64,000 nucleotides of DNA from Hydrococcus rivularis NIES-593 (lineage in GTDB: Bacteria > Cyanobacteriota > Cyanobacteriia > Cyanobacteriales > Microcystaceae). The stretch covers positions 1 through 64,000 of the forward strand of contig NZ_MRCB01000006.1 of NCBI RefSeq assembly GCF_001904635.1, given 5' to 3'. The notes below the pieces were generated by a model that was not told the origin of the DNA, ran no database searches, and saw only the letters and a program-made list of their open reading frames with translations. The position numbers and the translations under genes were made by a program. This document shows, piece by piece, positions 9,158 through 19,504 of the stretch (position 1 is its first letter; every line of letters starts with the position of its first letter).

Positions 9158-11632
9158 ATGCTGCCAGATCTTCCACCCGATAATCCTCCTGCTTTCATTC
9201 AATCGATAGCTCCCGAAAAAGTCAGCGACTCCCAACGCGATCGCAACGGAGATCGCAGCAATTCCGTCGATTCGACAGGAGAAGAATGGAAGGTCGAGCC
9301 AGGCCAAACGATTCCAATTTATTCCCAACGCGACTCGACTTCGGTACTCTTCCCTTCGCTCCTTTCTCTCAAACCCAGTAAATCGCTTTCGCAACCAACG
9401 CAAACCACCCCAGCGGTGGTTGAATTTTCTGATGTTCCCTCCCAAGAAGTCGCCTCACCTGTGTCGAACGAGAAAAGCGCGGCATCTTTAGGAAAGTCTA
9501 TCTCTGTCGGTTATGGAACTTTCAATCGCGATCGCACCCTGTGGAATTCGTCTTTTACCAAATCTTCCCAATCTAAAGTCATCAAAGGGTTAGAGCAAAT
9601 CAGCCTCTCAGATGAGGTGCAAATGGCAAAAGTTCTAGTGACGAGGCAGCGGGGGGGAGCGGTTCGAGAATTTCAGCTGACGGCGCAAGAACCTCCACCC
9701 GGATCGGAATCTCCACCTCAGCAAGAGCCTACCAGCGTCGTCGAAGTCATTGCCGATCGCCAAGAATACGACTCGCAGCGAGAAATTATTACGGCAACCG
9801 GAAACGTGGAAATTCGATTTCCCAACGGCGTTTTGGTTGCCGATCGCGTGCAAGTTAATTTACCCGATCGCCTAGCCGTGGCAGAGGGAGAAGTCGTTCT
9901 TACCAGAGGTCAACAGGTCCTGCGAGGGCAGCGGTTTGAATACTATTTCGTACAAGATAGCGGGGTCATTCTCCAGGCTAACGGCGAAATTTATCAGCCG
10001 ACCACGAACAGAGATTTTTCTCCCACCTTACCGACAGATGTTGGCACTGAAGCTGTCGTCCCCAACCAACCCTTAAGCGATCGTCTCGCCCTCAATCAAC
10101 CCCTCCAGCGCGTCACGACAGCAGAAGGCTATCGTTTTTCGATTGGCGGCGGCGGTGCTGGGCGAGTAGGACAACCGGGAGGTACGGCTACGGGGGCTGC
10201 TGGCGGCAGGATTAATCGAATTCGCTTTCAAGCCGATCGCGTCGATTTCGATGCCGAAAGATGGACGGCGACTAACGTGCGCGTCACCAACGACCCTTTC
10301 TCGCCGCCAGAATTAGAATTGCGAGCGCAAAGCGCCACCTACAGAAATATCGCTCCCCTTATCGATGAAGTGGCATTTACCGACTCTCGTGTCGTTTTCG
10401 ACCAATCTTTGTCAATTCCAACCTTTCAAGATCGCTTGATCGTCGATCGCCGTCCTCGCCAACCCGGTCTTTTCTCGATTGGCTACGATGGCAGAGACAG
10501 AGGCGGACTTTTTATCGAGCGGGGTTTTAAAATCATCGATACTCAAAACGTTAATTTTGAGATCAGACCTCAGTATTTGCTACAAAGAGCTTTCTTTCCC
10601 GATACTTTTGACACCGACGACGACATCGACGAAGACGTAAGCCCCCTCAGCCTGTCGGCTGTTGGATTAGTCAGCGATCTCGAAATCGGTTTGGGTCCGC
10701 GAACCAGTCTGAAGGCGGTTGGCTCTTTCTCCAGTCTCGATTTTGATAACATAGACGACAACCTGCGCGCTCGCATAGAACTCCAGCAAAAGATAGGCGA
10801 TCTTAACAATCCCTACGACTTGCGCTTCGGCTACAACTATCGCGAGCGGATTTTTAACGGCTCTCTCGGTTTTCGGACGGTAAATAATAGTATTGGCGCT
10901 ACTCTCGTATCTCCGACTATTCCTCTCGGAAACACGGGGATTAACTTAAGTTACCAGGCATCAATTCAACACATCGAGGCTAGCACCGATCGCCCGGAAC
11001 TTCTCAAACCCGATCGCGAAGATAACCTCGTCGATTTAACGCGATATCAGGGTGCAGCCTCTCTCAGTCGGGGCTTTATGCTCTGGCAAGGACAAGCACT
11101 GCCGCCCACTCCAGAAGCCGGACTGCGCTATACTCCCACGCCCGTGCAGCCATATCTACAACTCACGGCTGGAGTAACTGGAGTTGCCAGTTATTACAGT
11201 AACGGCGATTCCCAACCGTCGCTAACGGGTAGTATCGGACTTTTAGGACAATTGGGTCATTTTTCTCGTCCTTTTCTAGACTACACTGGCTTTAACGTCA
11301 CCTACAGTCAGGGAATTCGCGGGGATGCGTCTCCTTTTCTGTTCGATCGCTTTGCCGATACGCAAACGTTGTCTTGGGGAATTACCCAACAAGTCTATGG
11401 TCCTTTGCGCGTGGGGATTCAAAGTTCGTTGAGTTTAAGCGAGAGCGAGGAAATTAGCACTGACTACTTTATTGAGTTCAGTCGCCGTACCTACAATATC
11501 CTTTTGCGCTACAATCCAGTCTTAGAAATTGGTTCGATTAGCCTGCGTATCAACGATTTTAACTGGAGTGGCAATCCGGGTCCTTTGGATGGAACCGACA
11601 TTCGTCCGGTAATTAGAGGCGTAACTCGATGA
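9158..11632 (+). CDS. OstA-like / DUF3769 outer-membrane protein (LptD-type)
   Basis: About 824 residues. After a low-complexity N-terminal part comes an OstA/LptA-like domain (VVEVIADRQEYDSQREIIT, NVEIRFPNGVLVADRVQVNL), then a long beta-rich DUF3769 region ending in aromatic/charged alternating strands, as expected of an outer-membrane barrel. In cyanobacteria this architecture takes the place of LptD, which inserts lipopolysaccharide in the outer leaflet; that role is inferred. The frame is open from a TTG at 9086, but ATG 9158 (MLPDLPPDNPP) fits family N-termini better. There are no cysteine pairs like those of enterobacterial LptD. Confidence 0.88.
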   Translation: MLPDLPPDNPPAFIQSIAPEKVSDSQRDRNGDRSNSVDSTGEEWKVEPGQTIPIYSQRDSTSVLFPSLLSLKPSKSLSQPTQTTPAVVEFSDVPSQEVASPVSNEKSAASLGKSISVGYGTFNRDRTLWNSSFTKSSQSKVIKGLEQISLSDEVQMAKVLVTRQRGGAVREFQLTAQEPPPGSESPPQQEPTSVVEVIADRQEYDSQREIITATGNVEIRFPNGVLVADRVQVNLPDRLAVAEGEVVLTRGQQVLRGQRFEYYFVQDSGVILQANGEIYQPTTNRDFSPTLPTDVGTEAVVPNQPLSDRLALNQPLQRVTTAEGYRFSIGGGGAGRVGQPGGTATGAAGGRINRIRFQADRVDFDAERWTATNVRVTNDPFSPPELELRAQSATYRNIAPLIDEVAFTDSRVVFDQSLSIPTFQDRLIVDRRPRQPGLFSIGYDGRDRGGLFIERGFKIIDTQNVNFEIRPQYLLQRAFFPDTFDTDDDIDEDVSPLSLSAVGLVSDLEIGLGPRTSLKAVGSFSSLDFDNIDDNLRARIELQQKIGDLNNPYDLRFGYNYRERIFNGSLGFRTVNNSIGATLVSPTIPLGNTGINLSYQASIQHIEASTDRPELLKPDREDNLVDLTRYQGAASLSRGFMLWQGQALPPTPEAGLRYTPTPVQPYLQLTAGVTGVASYYSNGDSQPSLTGSIGLLGQLGHFSRPFLDYTGFNVTYSQGIRGDASPFLFDRFADTQTLSWGITQQVYGPLRVGIQSSLSLSESEEISTDYFIEFSRRTYNILLRYNPVLEIGSISLRINDFNWSGNPGPLDGTDIRPVIRGVTR

Positions 11633-12418
11633 GAATTTAGCAATTCTTGTCATTTAGCTGTTTTTTTCTGGCGATCGCACGATCGCACAGATAATACCAA
11701 TTTTCAGGTTTTCGCGATCGACATTATTCTTCTCCCCCCTCCCAAATAGGGAGAGGGGTTGGGGGTGAGGGCGATCGACTATCTGTGTCATTAATGAATG
11801 AAAAATGGTATAAAAAGTTGAGTCATCATAGAATTAGCTCTTAGAGATTAAAACAGCTAGAAAATTTTTGTTTTGAAATCGGATGTGTTTGCCCTGATTT
11901 GAATCTACCCGTCACTTGATCTTTTGTCAGGCAATAGTATATACTGTTTGATCGTGACCAAATAGCTGCTTTACATTTAGCCACGACTAAGTCTAGTACT
12001 GAAAGTGGAAGATAAGGTCTTGGAAGCCAAGACATTAACATAAAGTCGCACAACAACCCAGCTAAATATTTATTATATTTAGAGGTTACTTACTATATCC
12101 TCCGATTCTAGGTCACGCTGGCATCCACTATAACAGCCGAACGCGCTTGGATGTCGGAAACCGCTTGGAGATACTGGGAGAAAAGCCTCCTAAGTCTCGA
12201 AGAGAGGTTAAGACCCCTGAAATTTAGCCAGATTTTTGTTGGAGATATTCCCCAGACTCGTCTGGTTAAAAAATGGAGTCAAGATTATATTCGGTCGCTC
12301 AGAAAAAAAAGGTAAATTCTTGCCCTGCCAAGCAGAAAAGCGGGATGAACCCGTTTCTCAGCATGCGATCGTACTGTCTATTATAAAAACTGTCGTCTAG
12401 CAAGTAGGGGGAAAATCC
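11633..12418. other. Long intergenic region before the ribosomal cluster
   Basis: Nearly 790 bases with no convincing gene. It holds a C-rich/G-rich dyad repeat at 11731-11770 and AT-rich sequence around 12060-12100. The last 300 bases are probably the promoter and long leader of the rplC cluster. A 54-codon open frame at 12151-12315 is discussed under rejected items. No tRNA fold was seen. Confidence 0.5.
11731..11770. repeat. C-rich/G-rich dyad repeat
   Basis: An imperfect inverted repeat with arms CCCCTCCC and GGGAGAGGGG around AAATA, followed by a GGGGGTGAGG tail. This string type is common as an interspersed intergenic repeat in cyanobacterial genomes. No coding potential. Confidence 0.55.
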
Positions 12419-13057
12419 GTGGCTCTCGGTATCCTCGGTACCAAACTCGGCATGACCCAAATTTTCGATCGAGAAACTGGAATCGCCATTCCAGTAACAG
12501 TAGTTCAAGCGGGTCCGTGTCCGATAACGCAAATCAAAACACCCGAAACTGATGGCTACAATTCTATTCAGGTTGGCTATCAGGAAGTTAAAGAAAAAGC
12601 GCTCAGCAAACCTGAAATTGGTCATTTGAGCAAATCGGGCGCATCGCCCTTGCGTCACTTAAAAGAATATCGTCTCGATGACCCCTCTCAATACCAATTA
12701 GGGAGTGCTATCAAAGTAGACATCTTCAGCGTTGGCGATTTGGTCGATGTCGCCGGCAAAACCATCGGTCGCGGTTTCGCGGGCTATCAAAAACGCCATA
12801 ACTTCAAGCGGGGATCGATGACTCACGGTTCTAAGAACCACCGCCTTCCAGGTTCGACAGGCGCAGGAACTACTCCCGGTCGCGTCTTCCCAGGAAAAAG
12901 AATGGCTGGACGTTATGGCAACACTCAAGTAACTATTCGCCGACTCCAAGTCGTGCGCGTCGATGCAGAGCGTAACTTGCTTTTGATCAAAGGGGCCGTT
13001 CCTGGCAAGCCAGGTTCTCTGTTGAGTATTACGCCTGCTAAGAAAGTTGGTAAATAG
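12419..13057 (+). CDS. rplC: 50S ribosomal protein L3
   Basis: 212 residues starting at a GTG with GGGGG a few bases upstream. The sequence opens [16 protein letters not shown] and carries the L3 centre [14 protein letters not shown] and [20 protein letters not shown], the extended loop that reaches the peptidyl transferase centre. L3 is an early 23S rRNA-binding assembly protein. It is the first gene of the long rightward cluster; S10 is absent, as usual in cyanobacteria. A repeat-filled spacer of about 95 bases separates it from rplD. Confidence 0.98.
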   Translation: MALGILGTKLGMTQIFDRETGIAIPVTVVQAGPCPITQIKTPETDGYNSIQVGYQEVKEKALSKPEIGHLSKSGASPLRHLKEYRLDDPSQYQLGSAIKVDIFSVGDLVDVAGKTIGRGFAGYQKRHNFKRGSMTHGSKNHRLPGSTGAGTTPGRVFPGKRMAGRYGNTQVTIRRLQVVRVDAERNLLLIKGAVPGKPGSLLSITPAKKVGK

Positions 13058-13132
13058 TCATTAGGCATTAGTCATCGGTCATTAGTCATTAGTTACCAGG
13101 AAAAAGCCAATGACAAATGACAAATGACAAAG
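13058..13132. repeat. Short tandem repeat spacer (TCATTAG / AATGACA type)
   Basis: The rplC-rplD spacer consists of repeated CATTAGT/CATCGGT units followed by three AATGACA units, which are complementary in part and could fold into a hairpin. This is the STRR-like filler typical of many cyanobacterial spacers. Confidence 0.6.
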
Positions 13133-13153
13133 CGCAGACAAAGGATAAATAAA

Positions 13154-13786
13154 ATGGTTGAATGCGTCGTTAAAAACTGGCAAGGGGAAGAGGTCGGAAA
13201 AGCGCCTCTGGAAATGCGAGTAGCAAAAGAAGAAAATGCCCCTCATATCGTTCATCGTGCCTTGGTGCGACATCTAGCCAACGCTCGTCAGGGAACTGCT
13301 TCTACCAAAACTAGAGCAGAAGTCAGAGGCGGCGGACGCAAACCTTGGCGACAAAAAGGAACGGGTCGCGCCCGCGCGGGTTCTATTCGTTCTCCTCTGT
13401 GGCGAGGTGGCGGTGTCATCTTTGGACCAAAACCCAGAGACTACAGCCTGAAGATGAACCGCAAAGAGCGCAGATTGGCTTTGAGAACGGCATTCTTCAG
13501 TCGTGTAGAAGATACCATTGTCGTCGAAAACTTTGCCGACCAATTGCAACAGCCCAAAACGAAAGATCTAGCTTTGGCTTTGACTCGTTGGGGAGTAGCT
13601 AGCGAAGACAAAGTGTTGCTGATTATGTCAGAAGTTCCAGAAAACGTCTATCTCTCGGCACGGAACATGAGCAACGTGAAGTTAATTAAAGCTGATAGTT
13701 TGAATATCTATGATGTGCTGTCAGCCGACACGATCGTAACGACCTCCGATGCCCTTGCCAAAATCCAGGAGGTATACAGTGACTGA
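13154..13786 (+). CDS. rplD: 50S ribosomal protein L4
   Basis: 210 residues from the ATG giving [15 protein letters not shown], the usual cyanobacterial L4 start; an upstream in-frame ATG at 13124 falls in repeat sequence and is unlikely. It contains the L4 loop [19 protein letters not shown] and [14 protein letters not shown], which lines the exit tunnel and contacts 23S domain I. It overlaps rplW by eight bases, so translation is probably coupled. In enterobacteria L4 also represses its own operon; whether that holds here is unknown. Confidence 0.98.
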   Translation: MVECVVKNWQGEEVGKAPLEMRVAKEENAPHIVHRALVRHLANARQGTASTKTRAEVRGGGRKPWRQKGTGRARAGSIRSPLWRGGGVIFGPKPRDYSLKMNRKERRLALRTAFFSRVEDTIVVENFADQLQQPKTKDLALALTRWGVASEDKVLLIMSEVPENVYLSARNMSNVKLIKADSLNIYDVLSADTIVTTSDALAKIQEVYSD

Positions 13787-14081
13787 ATTCAATCCTAGAG
13801 ATCTTGCCGACTTGGTGCTCAGACCTATTGTCACTGAAAAGGCTACTCTGCTGATGGAGCAAAACAAATATGTTTTTGACGTGGCTGTCAAGGCGACCAA
13901 GCCGGAAATCAAAGCAGCGATCGAAAATTTATTCGATGTCAAAGTCGTCAAAGTCAATACGATTCGCCCGCCCCGCAAAAAGCGCAGAGTAGGCAGATTT
14001 ATCGGCTATAAACCCCAATATAAGCGAGCGATCGTGACTCTAGGCGAAGGAGACTCCATCACCTTATTCCCCGAAGTCTAA
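13779..14081 (+). CDS. rplW: 50S ribosomal protein L23
   Basis: 100 residues from GTG 13779, chosen because AGGAGGT lies six bases upstream and the product [21 protein letters not shown] aligns with the L23 N-terminus; a longer frame inside rplD lacks such a site. L23 sits at the tunnel exit and is a docking point for trigger factor and SRP. The motif [20 protein letters not shown] is the RNA-binding loop. It overlaps the rplD stop, indicating coupled translation. Confidence 0.97.
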   Translation: MTEFNPRDLADLVLRPIVTEKATLLMEQNKYVFDVAVKATKPEIKAAIENLFDVKVVKVNTIRPPRKKRRVGRFIGYKPQYKRAIVTLGEGDSITLFPEV

Positions 14082-14186
14082 CATCAGTGACCCTCCGCTA
14101 AGGCACTGGCTTACCAATTAACAGCAATTGATGACCAGCGACCAAATAACCAAGCACTGATACCTAATTAACTGATAAGTGAAATT

Positions 14187-15020
14187 ATGGGCATTCGTTT
14201 TTATCGACCATTAACTCCGGGCACCAGACAGGCAACCGTTTCGGATTTCTCGGAGATTACTAAAACTGAGCCGGAAAAATCCCTAGTTACCTACAAACAC
14301 AGTGCCAAAGGGCGCAACAATCGCGGTGTCATTACCAGTCGCCATAGAGGCGGCGGGCACAAGCGCCTTTATCGCATCGTTGACTTTCGTCGCGACAAAC
14401 GTAGCATCCCTGCGAAAGTAGCGGCAATAGAATACGATCCCAATCGCAATGCCCGCATTGCGCTTCTATTTTATCAAGACGGAGAAAAGCGTTACATTCT
14501 CGCGCCAGGGGGATTGACAGTTGGAATGACCGTCATCGCAGGCGAAAATGCTCCTTTTGAAGTGGGTAACGCTCTACCGCTAGGACGCATCCCTTTGGGA
14601 ACGGAAGTTCATAATATTGAACTCGTCCCCGGTAAGGGAGGTCAAATAGTTCGCGCAGCTGGAGGGTCTGCCCAAGTTGTCGCCAAAGAAGGCGATTACG
14701 TAACGCTCAGATTGCCTTCTAAAGAAGTTCGCATGGTGAGGAAGGAATGTTATGCCACCATTGGCAAGGTAGGAAATGCGGATGCGAGAAACTTGCAACT
14801 AGGAAAGGCAGGTCGATCGCGCCACAGAGGGCGCAGACCCCACGTTAGAGGAAGCGTTATGAATCCCGTCGATCACCCACATGGTGGTGGAGAGGGTCGC
14901 GCTCCCATCGGAAGAAGCGGACCCGTTACGCCTTGGGGCAAGCCAGCTTTAGGGGTGAAAACCCGCAATCGAAAGAAACAAAGCAATTCGCTGATCGTTC
15001 GCCGTCGCAATCAAGGCTAG
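14187..15020 (+). CDS. rplB: 50S ribosomal protein L2
   Basis: 277 residues, the family length. Contains [19 protein letters not shown], the SH3-like core, and the C-terminal [19 protein letters not shown] segment with the conserved histidine near the peptidyl transferase centre. L2 binds 23S domain IV and is needed for subunit joining. It begins about 105 bases after rplW; the spacer contains TTAACTGATAA-type short repeats. Confidence 0.99.
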   Translation: MGIRFYRPLTPGTRQATVSDFSEITKTEPEKSLVTYKHSAKGRNNRGVITSRHRGGGHKRLYRIVDFRRDKRSIPAKVAAIEYDPNRNARIALLFYQDGEKRYILAPGGLTVGMTVIAGENAPFEVGNALPLGRIPLGTEVHNIELVPGKGGQIVRAAGGSAQVVAKEGDYVTLRLPSKEVRMVRKECYATIGKVGNADARNLQLGKAGRSRHRGRRPHVRGSVMNPVDHPHGGGEGRAPIGRSGPVTPWGKPALGVKTRNRKKQSNSLIVRRRNQG

Positions 15021-15054
15021 ACATAATCCAAAACCTACAATCCAAAATCGAACT

Positions 15055-15336
15055 ATGGCTCGTTCTCTCAAAAAAGGTCCTTTTGTTGCCGATAGTCTCC
15101 TATCCAAAATAGAAAAGCTCAACGATAGAAATGAGAAGCAGGTGATTAAAACCTGGTCGAGAGCTTCTACTATCGTGCCCGAAATGGTCGGTCATACCAT
15201 TGCCGTTCACAACGGCAAACAGCACGTTCCCATCTATATCACCGAGCAAATGGTAGGACACAAACTCGGCGAATTTGCTCCGACGCGAACCTTTAGGGGT
15301 CACGCTAAGAGCGATAAAAAAGCTGGTCGAAGATAA
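15055..15336 (+). CDS. rpsS: 30S ribosomal protein S19
   Basis: 93 residues: [16 protein letters not shown] at the start, [25 protein letters not shown] in the middle and [14 protein letters not shown] near the end, all S19 hallmarks. S19 binds the head of the 30S with S13 and contacts the A-site finger. It lies 34 bases after rplB and 39 before rplV. Confidence 0.99.
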   Translation: MARSLKKGPFVADSLLSKIEKLNDRNEKQVIKTWSRASTIVPEMVGHTIAVHNGKQHVPIYITEQMVGHKLGEFAPTRTFRGHAKSDKKAGRR

Positions 15337-15375
15337 GTGATAACTGATTACTGATAGCTTAATTAATTACTGAAA

Positions 15376-15732
15376 ATGGCAGTAGATACAACAAACGAAG
15401 TAAGAGCGATCGCTCGCTTTGTGCGAATGTCTCCTTATAAAGTCCGACGAGTTCTCGATCAAATTCGCGGTCGCAGTTATAGGGAAGCACTGATCGTCCT
15501 GGAATTTATGCCATATAAAGCTTGCGAACCCGTGCTCAAAGTCCTGCGTTCGGCGGTTGCCAACGCCGAACACAACAATGGACTCGATCCGGCTAGCTTA
15601 GTCGTGAGCAAAGCTTATGCAGATGGCGGCCCGAGTTTAAGGCGCTATCGACCCAGAGCACAAGGGCGAGCCTATCAAATTCGCAAACCTACTTGTCATA
15701 TTACCGTCGCCGTTGCTCCAAACAGCGACTAA
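15376..15732 (+). CDS. rplV: 50S ribosomal protein L22
   Basis: 118 residues. Contains [20 protein letters not shown] and the beta-hairpin region [21 protein letters not shown] that extends into the exit tunnel and is the usual macrolide-associated loop. The C-terminus ends [11 protein letters not shown]. It lies between rpsS and rpsC in the standard order. Confidence 0.99.
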   Translation: MAVDTTNEVRAIARFVRMSPYKVRRVLDQIRGRSYREALIVLEFMPYKACEPVLKVLRSAVANAEHNNGLDPASLVVSKAYADGGPSLRRYRPRAQGRAYQIRKPTCHITVAVAPNSD

Positions 15733-15738
15733 TCTAAG

Positions 15739-15760
15739 GGGACGCGACAGAGCGCGTCTC
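15739..15760. repeat. Hairpin in the rplV-rpsC spacer
   Basis: GACGCG at 15741-15746 pairs with CGCGTC at 15753-15758 around a six-base loop. There is no T-tract, so an RNA-processing or stability hairpin is more likely than a terminator inside this cluster. Confidence 0.4.
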
Positions 15761-15786
15761 TATCTCCGACGCTAATAACTGAAACA

Positions 15787-16509
15787 ATGGGACAAAAGAT
15801 ACATCCAATTGGTTTTCGTCTCGGCATCACTAAAGAGCATAAGTCTCGCTGGTATGCCGATACCAAACGCTATCCAGAACTTCTCCAAGAAGATCGTCGA
15901 ATTCGGCAATATGTCGATAAAAATCTCAGTAACGCCGGAATAGCCGATATTCGCATCGAGCGCAAAGCCGATCAAATCGACCTGGCAATTCACACCGCTA
16001 GACCTGGCGTCGTGGTCGGTCGAGGCGGAACGGGAATTGAAGCCTTGCGCGTCGGTCTGCAAGAAGCATTGGGCGGCACTCGACAAATTCGGATCAATGT
16101 CATTGAAGTTCCTAGAGTCGATGCGGACGCTACCCTGATTGCCGAATACATTGCCCAACAATTGGAGCGAAGAGTCTCTTTCCGCCGCGTCGTGCGCCAA
16201 GCCATTCAACGAGCGCAGCGGGCAGAGGTCAAAGGCATTAAAGTTCAGGTGAGCGGTCGTCTCAACGGAGCAGAAATTGCTCGTACCGAATGGATTCGGG
16301 AAGGTAGAGTGCCTTTGCACACCCTGCGGGCTGACATTGATTACTCCTATCGCACCGCCCAAACCATTTATGGAATTCTTGGCATAAAAGTATGGGTTTT
16401 TAAAGGAGAAATCATTCCCGGACAGGAAGAACCCGCGACTCCCCCTCCGTCTCAAGCACCTCGCCGGCAACGTCGCCGCCAGCAATTTGAAGATCGCTCA
16501 AACGAATAG
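15787..16509 (+). CDS. rpsC: 30S ribosomal protein S3
   Basis: 240 residues. Starts [20 protein letters not shown]; the KH domain carries [13 protein letters not shown], and the C-terminal domain has [27 protein letters not shown]. The tail [19 protein letters not shown] is a basic extension. S3 lies at the mRNA entry channel of the 30S head with S10 and S14. A TTATTGGTTA/ACTAACTAC repeat spacer of about 95 bases follows. Confidence 0.99.
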   Translation: MGQKIHPIGFRLGITKEHKSRWYADTKRYPELLQEDRRIRQYVDKNLSNAGIADIRIERKADQIDLAIHTARPGVVVGRGGTGIEALRVGLQEALGGTRQIRINVIEVPRVDADATLIAEYIAQQLERRVSFRRVVRQAIQRAQRAEVKGIKVQVSGRLNGAEIARTEWIREGRVPLHTLRADIDYSYRTAQTIYGILGIKVWVFKGEIIPGQEEPATPPPSQAPRRQRRRQQFEDRSNE

Positions 16510-16604
16510 TTATTGGTTATTGGTTGTTAGTTAGTGAAATTTTTGCCGACTAACTACTAACCACTAACAGCTAATAGCAATCAATACTCAACAAACTACT
16601 AACT
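16510..16604. repeat. Short tandem repeat spacer (TTGGTTA / CTAACTAC type)
   Basis: Units such as TTATTGG and GTTAGTTAG on the left are roughly complementary to ACTAACTACTAACCACTAAC on the right, so the rpsC-rplP spacer can form a long hairpin in RNA. STRR-like. Confidence 0.6.
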
Positions 16605-17024
16605 ATGCTTAGTCCCAGAAGAACAAAATTCCGCAAGCAACAGCGCGGACGCATGACAGGGCTTGCCCAGCGAGGCAGTAAGCTGAACTTTGGAGACTTT
16701 GCCCTCCAAGCAACAGAACCCTGCTGGATTACCTCGCGCCAAATCGAGGCGGCACGCCGAGCGATGACTCGTTACATCCGCAGAGGCGGTAAAATCTGGA
16801 TTCGCATTTTCCCCGACAAACCCGTCACTATGCGTCCGGCAGAAACTCGTATGGGTTCTGGTAAAGGCTCGCCCGAATACTGGGTTGCCGTCGTCAAACC
16901 GGGACGCATCATGTTTGAAATCGCAGGCGTTTCCGAACCTGTTGCTCGCGAAGCCATGCGCCTAGCAGCTCAAAAATTACCGATCGAAACCAAGTTTATT
17001 ACTCGCGAGGAGGAGTATATCTAA
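16605..17024 (+). CDS. rplP: 50S ribosomal protein L16
   Basis: 139 residues starting [19 protein letters not shown]. Contains [54 protein letters not shown] and [19 protein letters not shown]16 organises the A-site tRNA pocket and is one of the last proteins to join the 50S. The next gene, rpmC, follows three bases after the stop. Confidence 0.99.
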   Translation: MLSPRRTKFRKQQRGRMTGLAQRGSKLNFGDFALQATEPCWITSRQIEAARRAMTRYIRRGGKIWIRIFPDKPVTMRPAETRMGSGKGSPEYWVAVVKPGRIMFEIAGVSEPVAREAMRLAAQKLPIETKFITREEEYI

Positions 17025-17027
17025 GCC

Positions 17028-17330
17028 ATGCCTCTCCCGAAAATAGCAGATGCCAGAAAACTCAGCGATGAGGAACTCGATACCGAGATTTTAGCTGCCA
17101 AGCGAAAGCTTTTCGAGCTTAGGCTCCAGCAGGCTACTCGGCGGTTAGAAAAGACTCACGAATTCAAACATACCCGCCATCGCTTGGCTCAATTAATGAC
17201 CGTAGAACGAGAGAGACAACTCGGTATCGCCTCAAAGACCACCCCAGAAACCTCTCAGGGAAAAGAACCAACGGCAGCAGCGAAGAAAAAAGCTAAAGCC
17301 AAGCCATCAGTAACTCAAGAAGAGGAATAA
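17028..17330 (+). CDS. rpmC: 50S ribosomal protein L29, C-terminally extended
   Basis: 100 residues. The first 65 or so ([35 protein letters not shown]) are the two-helix L29 core at the tunnel exit next to L23. A further roughly 30 residues rich in Lys, Ala, Thr and Glu ([18 protein letters not shown]) form an extension not found in most bacterial L29, which is usually 60-75 residues. It is three bases from rplP and seven from rpsQ, indicating tight coupling. Confidence 0.95.
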   Translation: MPLPKIADARKLSDEELDTEILAAKRKLFELRLQQATRRLEKTHEFKHTRHRLAQLMTVERERQLGIASKTTPETSQGKEPTAAAKKKAKAKPSVTQEEE

Positions 17331-17337
17331 ACTTGCC

Positions 17338-17586
17338 ATGGCAGTAAAAGAAAGAGTTGGAGTGGTTGTCAGTAACAAAATGGAGAAAACCGTGGTTGTT
17401 GCCGTCGAAAACCGCTCCCCCCATCCCAAATACGGCAAAATTGTCGTCAAAACTAAGAAATTTAAGGCTCACGATGAAGACAATCGTTGCCGAGAAGGCG
17501 ATCGCGTTCGCATTCGCGAAACTAGACCACTCAGCCGCACCAAGCGCTGGATAGTGACCGAAATTCTTAACACCAATACCCCGTAA
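17338..17586 (+). CDS. rpsQ: 30S ribosomal protein S17
   Basis: 82 residues: [20 protein letters not shown], then [27 protein letters not shown] and [11 protein letters not shown], the OB-fold of S17. S17 binds helices 7 and 11 of 16S rRNA and is a primary assembly protein. It sits between rpmC and rplN with short spacers. Confidence 0.99.
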   Translation: MAVKERVGVVVSNKMEKTVVVAVENRSPHPKYGKIVVKTKKFKAHDEDNRCREGDRVRIRETRPLSRTKRWIVTEILNTNTP

Positions 17587-17603
17587 TTTAGAGGTACGCA
17601 ACC

Positions 17604-17972
17604 GTGATTCAACAGCAAACCTATCTTAATGTCGCTGACAATAGTGGCGCTCGCAAACTTATGTGCCTGCGGGTTTTGGGGACTGGCAATTGTACCTATG
17701 GCGGCATCGGCGATCAGATCATCGCCGTCGTCAAAGATGCCATTCCCAATATGCCTATTAAGAAATCAGATGTTGTCAGAGCCGTGATCGTGCGAACTCG
17801 TCAGTCCTTGCGCCGCGAGAGTGGCATGACCATTCGCTTTGACGATAACGCCGCAGTGATCATCAATGCGGAAGGCAACCCCAGGGGCACTCGCGTTTTC
17901 GGACCCGTAGCGCGAGAATTACGCGACAAAAACTATACCAAGATTGTTTCTCTGGCACCGGAGGTCATCTAA
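17604..17972 (+). CDS. rplN: 50S ribosomal protein L14
   Basis: 122 residues from a GTG start with GAGGTACG upstream. Contains [34 protein letters not shown] and the closing LAPEVI. L14 contacts L19 and forms an inter-subunit bridge; it is also the docking site of the RsfS silencing factor. Its stop overlaps the rplX start by one base (TAATG). Confidence 0.99.
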   Translation: MIQQQTYLNVADNSGARKLMCLRVLGTGNCTYGGIGDQIIAVVKDAIPNMPIKKSDVVRAVIVRTRQSLRRESGMTIRFDDNAAVIINAEGNPRGTRVFGPVARELRDKNYTKIVSLAPEVI

Positions 17973-18316
17973 TGCCTAAAAGCAATTCTTCCAATCGGTA
18001 CAAAATGCACGTCAAAAAAGGCGACATCGTTCAAGTCATTTCGGGACGCGACAAAGGCAAAGTTGGCGAAGTCTTGCGGACAATTCCCAAAACGAGCCAA
18101 GCGATCGTCAAAGGCGTAAATATTAGAACCAAGCACGTCAAACCTCGCCAAGAAGGAGAGTCAGGGCAAATCGCGACCTTTGAAGCGCCGATTCACAGTT
18201 CTAATGTAATGCTTTATTCCCAAAAAGAAAAAGTCGCCAGTCGCATCTGCTATACCTTCACCGAAGACGGTCGCAAGGTAAGGATGCTTAAGAAAACTGG
18301 AGAAATCATCGATTAG
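17972..18316 (+). CDS. rplX: 50S ribosomal protein L24
   Basis: 114 residues with the KOW motif [20 protein letters not shown] near residues 11-30 and [19 protein letters not shown]24 is an initiator protein of 50S assembly, binding 23S domain I. It has overlapping start/stop with rplN. A 112-base spacer precedes rplE. Confidence 0.98.
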   Translation: MPKSNSSNRYKMHVKKGDIVQVISGRDKGKVGEVLRTIPKTSQAIVKGVNIRTKHVKPRQEGESGQIATFEAPIHSSNVMLYSQKEKVASRICYTFTEDGRKVRMLKKTGEIID

Positions 18317-18428
18317 GGCAAAAGAAAAAGGAAAAGGAAAAAGGGAAAAATGTTCTGCCTTTTTACCTATTTACTTTTAACTTAAAAATTCCCTGACCAA
18401 GCCCAGGGATGTAGAGGAAATTATAACA

Positions 18429-18968
18429 ATGACACAGCGACTCAAAACTTTATATCAGGAAACTATCGTTCCCAAGCTCAAAGAGCAGTTTGGCTATACC
18501 AATATTCACGAGGTTCCCAAAGTAATGAAAGTAACCGTTAACCGAGGATTGGGCGAAGCCTCTCAAAATGCTAAAGCATTAGAGTCCTCGATTAGCGAGT
18601 TAGCCGTCATCACCGGACAAAAGCCTATCGTAACGCGGGCTAAAAAAGCGATCGCTGGCTTCAAAATTCGCCAAGGTATGCCCGTAGGGGTAATGGTCAC
18701 CTTACGTTCCGATCGCATGTACGCTTTTTTAGATCGCTTGATCAATTTAGCACTTCCCCGCATTCGCGACTTTCGCGGTATCAGTCCCAACAGTTTTGAC
18801 GGACGCGGCAACTACAGCCTTGGCATCAGAGAACAGCTTATCTTCCCCGAAATCGACTACGATAGCATCGATCAGATTCGCGGTATGGATATCTCTATCA
18901 TTACCACAGCCAAAACCGACGAAGAAGGTCGCGCTTTGCTTAAAGCAATGGGGATGCCCTTCCGTTAA
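18429..18968 (+). CDS. rplE: 50S ribosomal protein L5
   Basis: 179 residues. Contains [58 protein letters not shown] and [18 protein letters not shown], all conserved L5 elements. L5 binds 5S rRNA and contacts the P-site tRNA. In cyanobacteria, as here, rpsN (S14) is not located between rplE and rpsH. Confidence 0.99.
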   Translation: MTQRLKTLYQETIVPKLKEQFGYTNIHEVPKVMKVTVNRGLGEASQNAKALESSISELAVITGQKPIVTRAKKAIAGFKIRQGMPVGVMVTLRSDRMYAFLDRLINLALPRIRDFRGISPNSFDGRGNYSLGIREQLIFPEIDYDSIDQIRGMDISIITTAKTDEEGRALLKAMGMPFR

Positions 18969-19009
18969 TCTTTGAATCCTTAATGATTAGGAGAAAATAA
19001 TAGGAAATA

Positions 19010-19411
19010 ATGGCAGCAATCGACACGATTTCAGACATGCTAACTCGCATCCGCAATGCTTGCGCAGTTAGGCATCCAACCACCCAAGTGCCGACTACTA
19101 AAATGACGCGCAGCATTGCCAAAGTTCTCAAAGACGAAGGGTTTATTGAGGACTACAAAGAAGTCGGCGAAGGCATTGACAAACAGTTAGTCATCTCCCT
19201 TAAATACAAAGGCAAAAATCGCCAACCCTTAATTACCACCCTCAAACGGGTCAGCAAACCCGGACTGAGAGTTTATTCTGGCAGCAAAGATTTACCTCGC
19301 GTTTTAGGAGGAATCGGCATCGCGATCGTTTCCACCTCAAAAGGTATTATGACTGACCGGGAAGCTCGAAAACAAAAAGTGGGTGGCGAAGTCCTCTGCT
19401 ATATCTGGTAG
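19010..19411 (+). CDS. rpsH: 30S ribosomal protein S8
   Basis: 133 residues: [18 protein letters not shown] at the start, [14 protein letters not shown] in the centre, and the C-terminal [31 protein letters not shown]8 binds 16S helix 21 and organises the central domain. A repeat-filled spacer of 93 bases leads to rplF. Confidence 0.99.
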   Translation: MAAIDTISDMLTRIRNACAVRHPTTQVPTTKMTRSIAKVLKDEGFIEDYKEVGEGIDKQLVISLKYKGKNRQPLITTLKRVSKPGLRVYSGSKDLPRVLGGIGIAIVSTSKGIMTDREARKQKVGGEVLCYIW

Positions 19412-19504
19412 TTATTGGTCATTAGTCATTGGTCATTAGTAAAAACAAAGGACGAATGACAAAAGACAAATGATAAACAATTAACTAATAACTGGTAACC
19501 GATC
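19412..19504. repeat. Short tandem repeat spacer (TCATTAG / GACAAA type)
   Basis: The rpsH-rplF spacer has TTGGTCATTAGTCATTGGTC-type units on the left and ACGAATGACAAAAGACAAATG units on the right; the halves are partly complementary and can fold on each other. Same filler family as at 13058. Confidence 0.6.

Noticed and set aside
11841-12056. A 71-residue leftward open frame before the ribosomal cluster
   Set aside because: Starts without a ribosome binding site in an AT-rich region and resembles no known protein.
12151-12315. A 54-codon open frame (MSETAWRYWEKSLLSLEERL...) in the leader of rplC
   Set aside because: Composition is protein-like, but another frame over the same bases is also open and equally plausible, there is no ribosome binding site, and no family is recognised. 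Treated as leader sequence.
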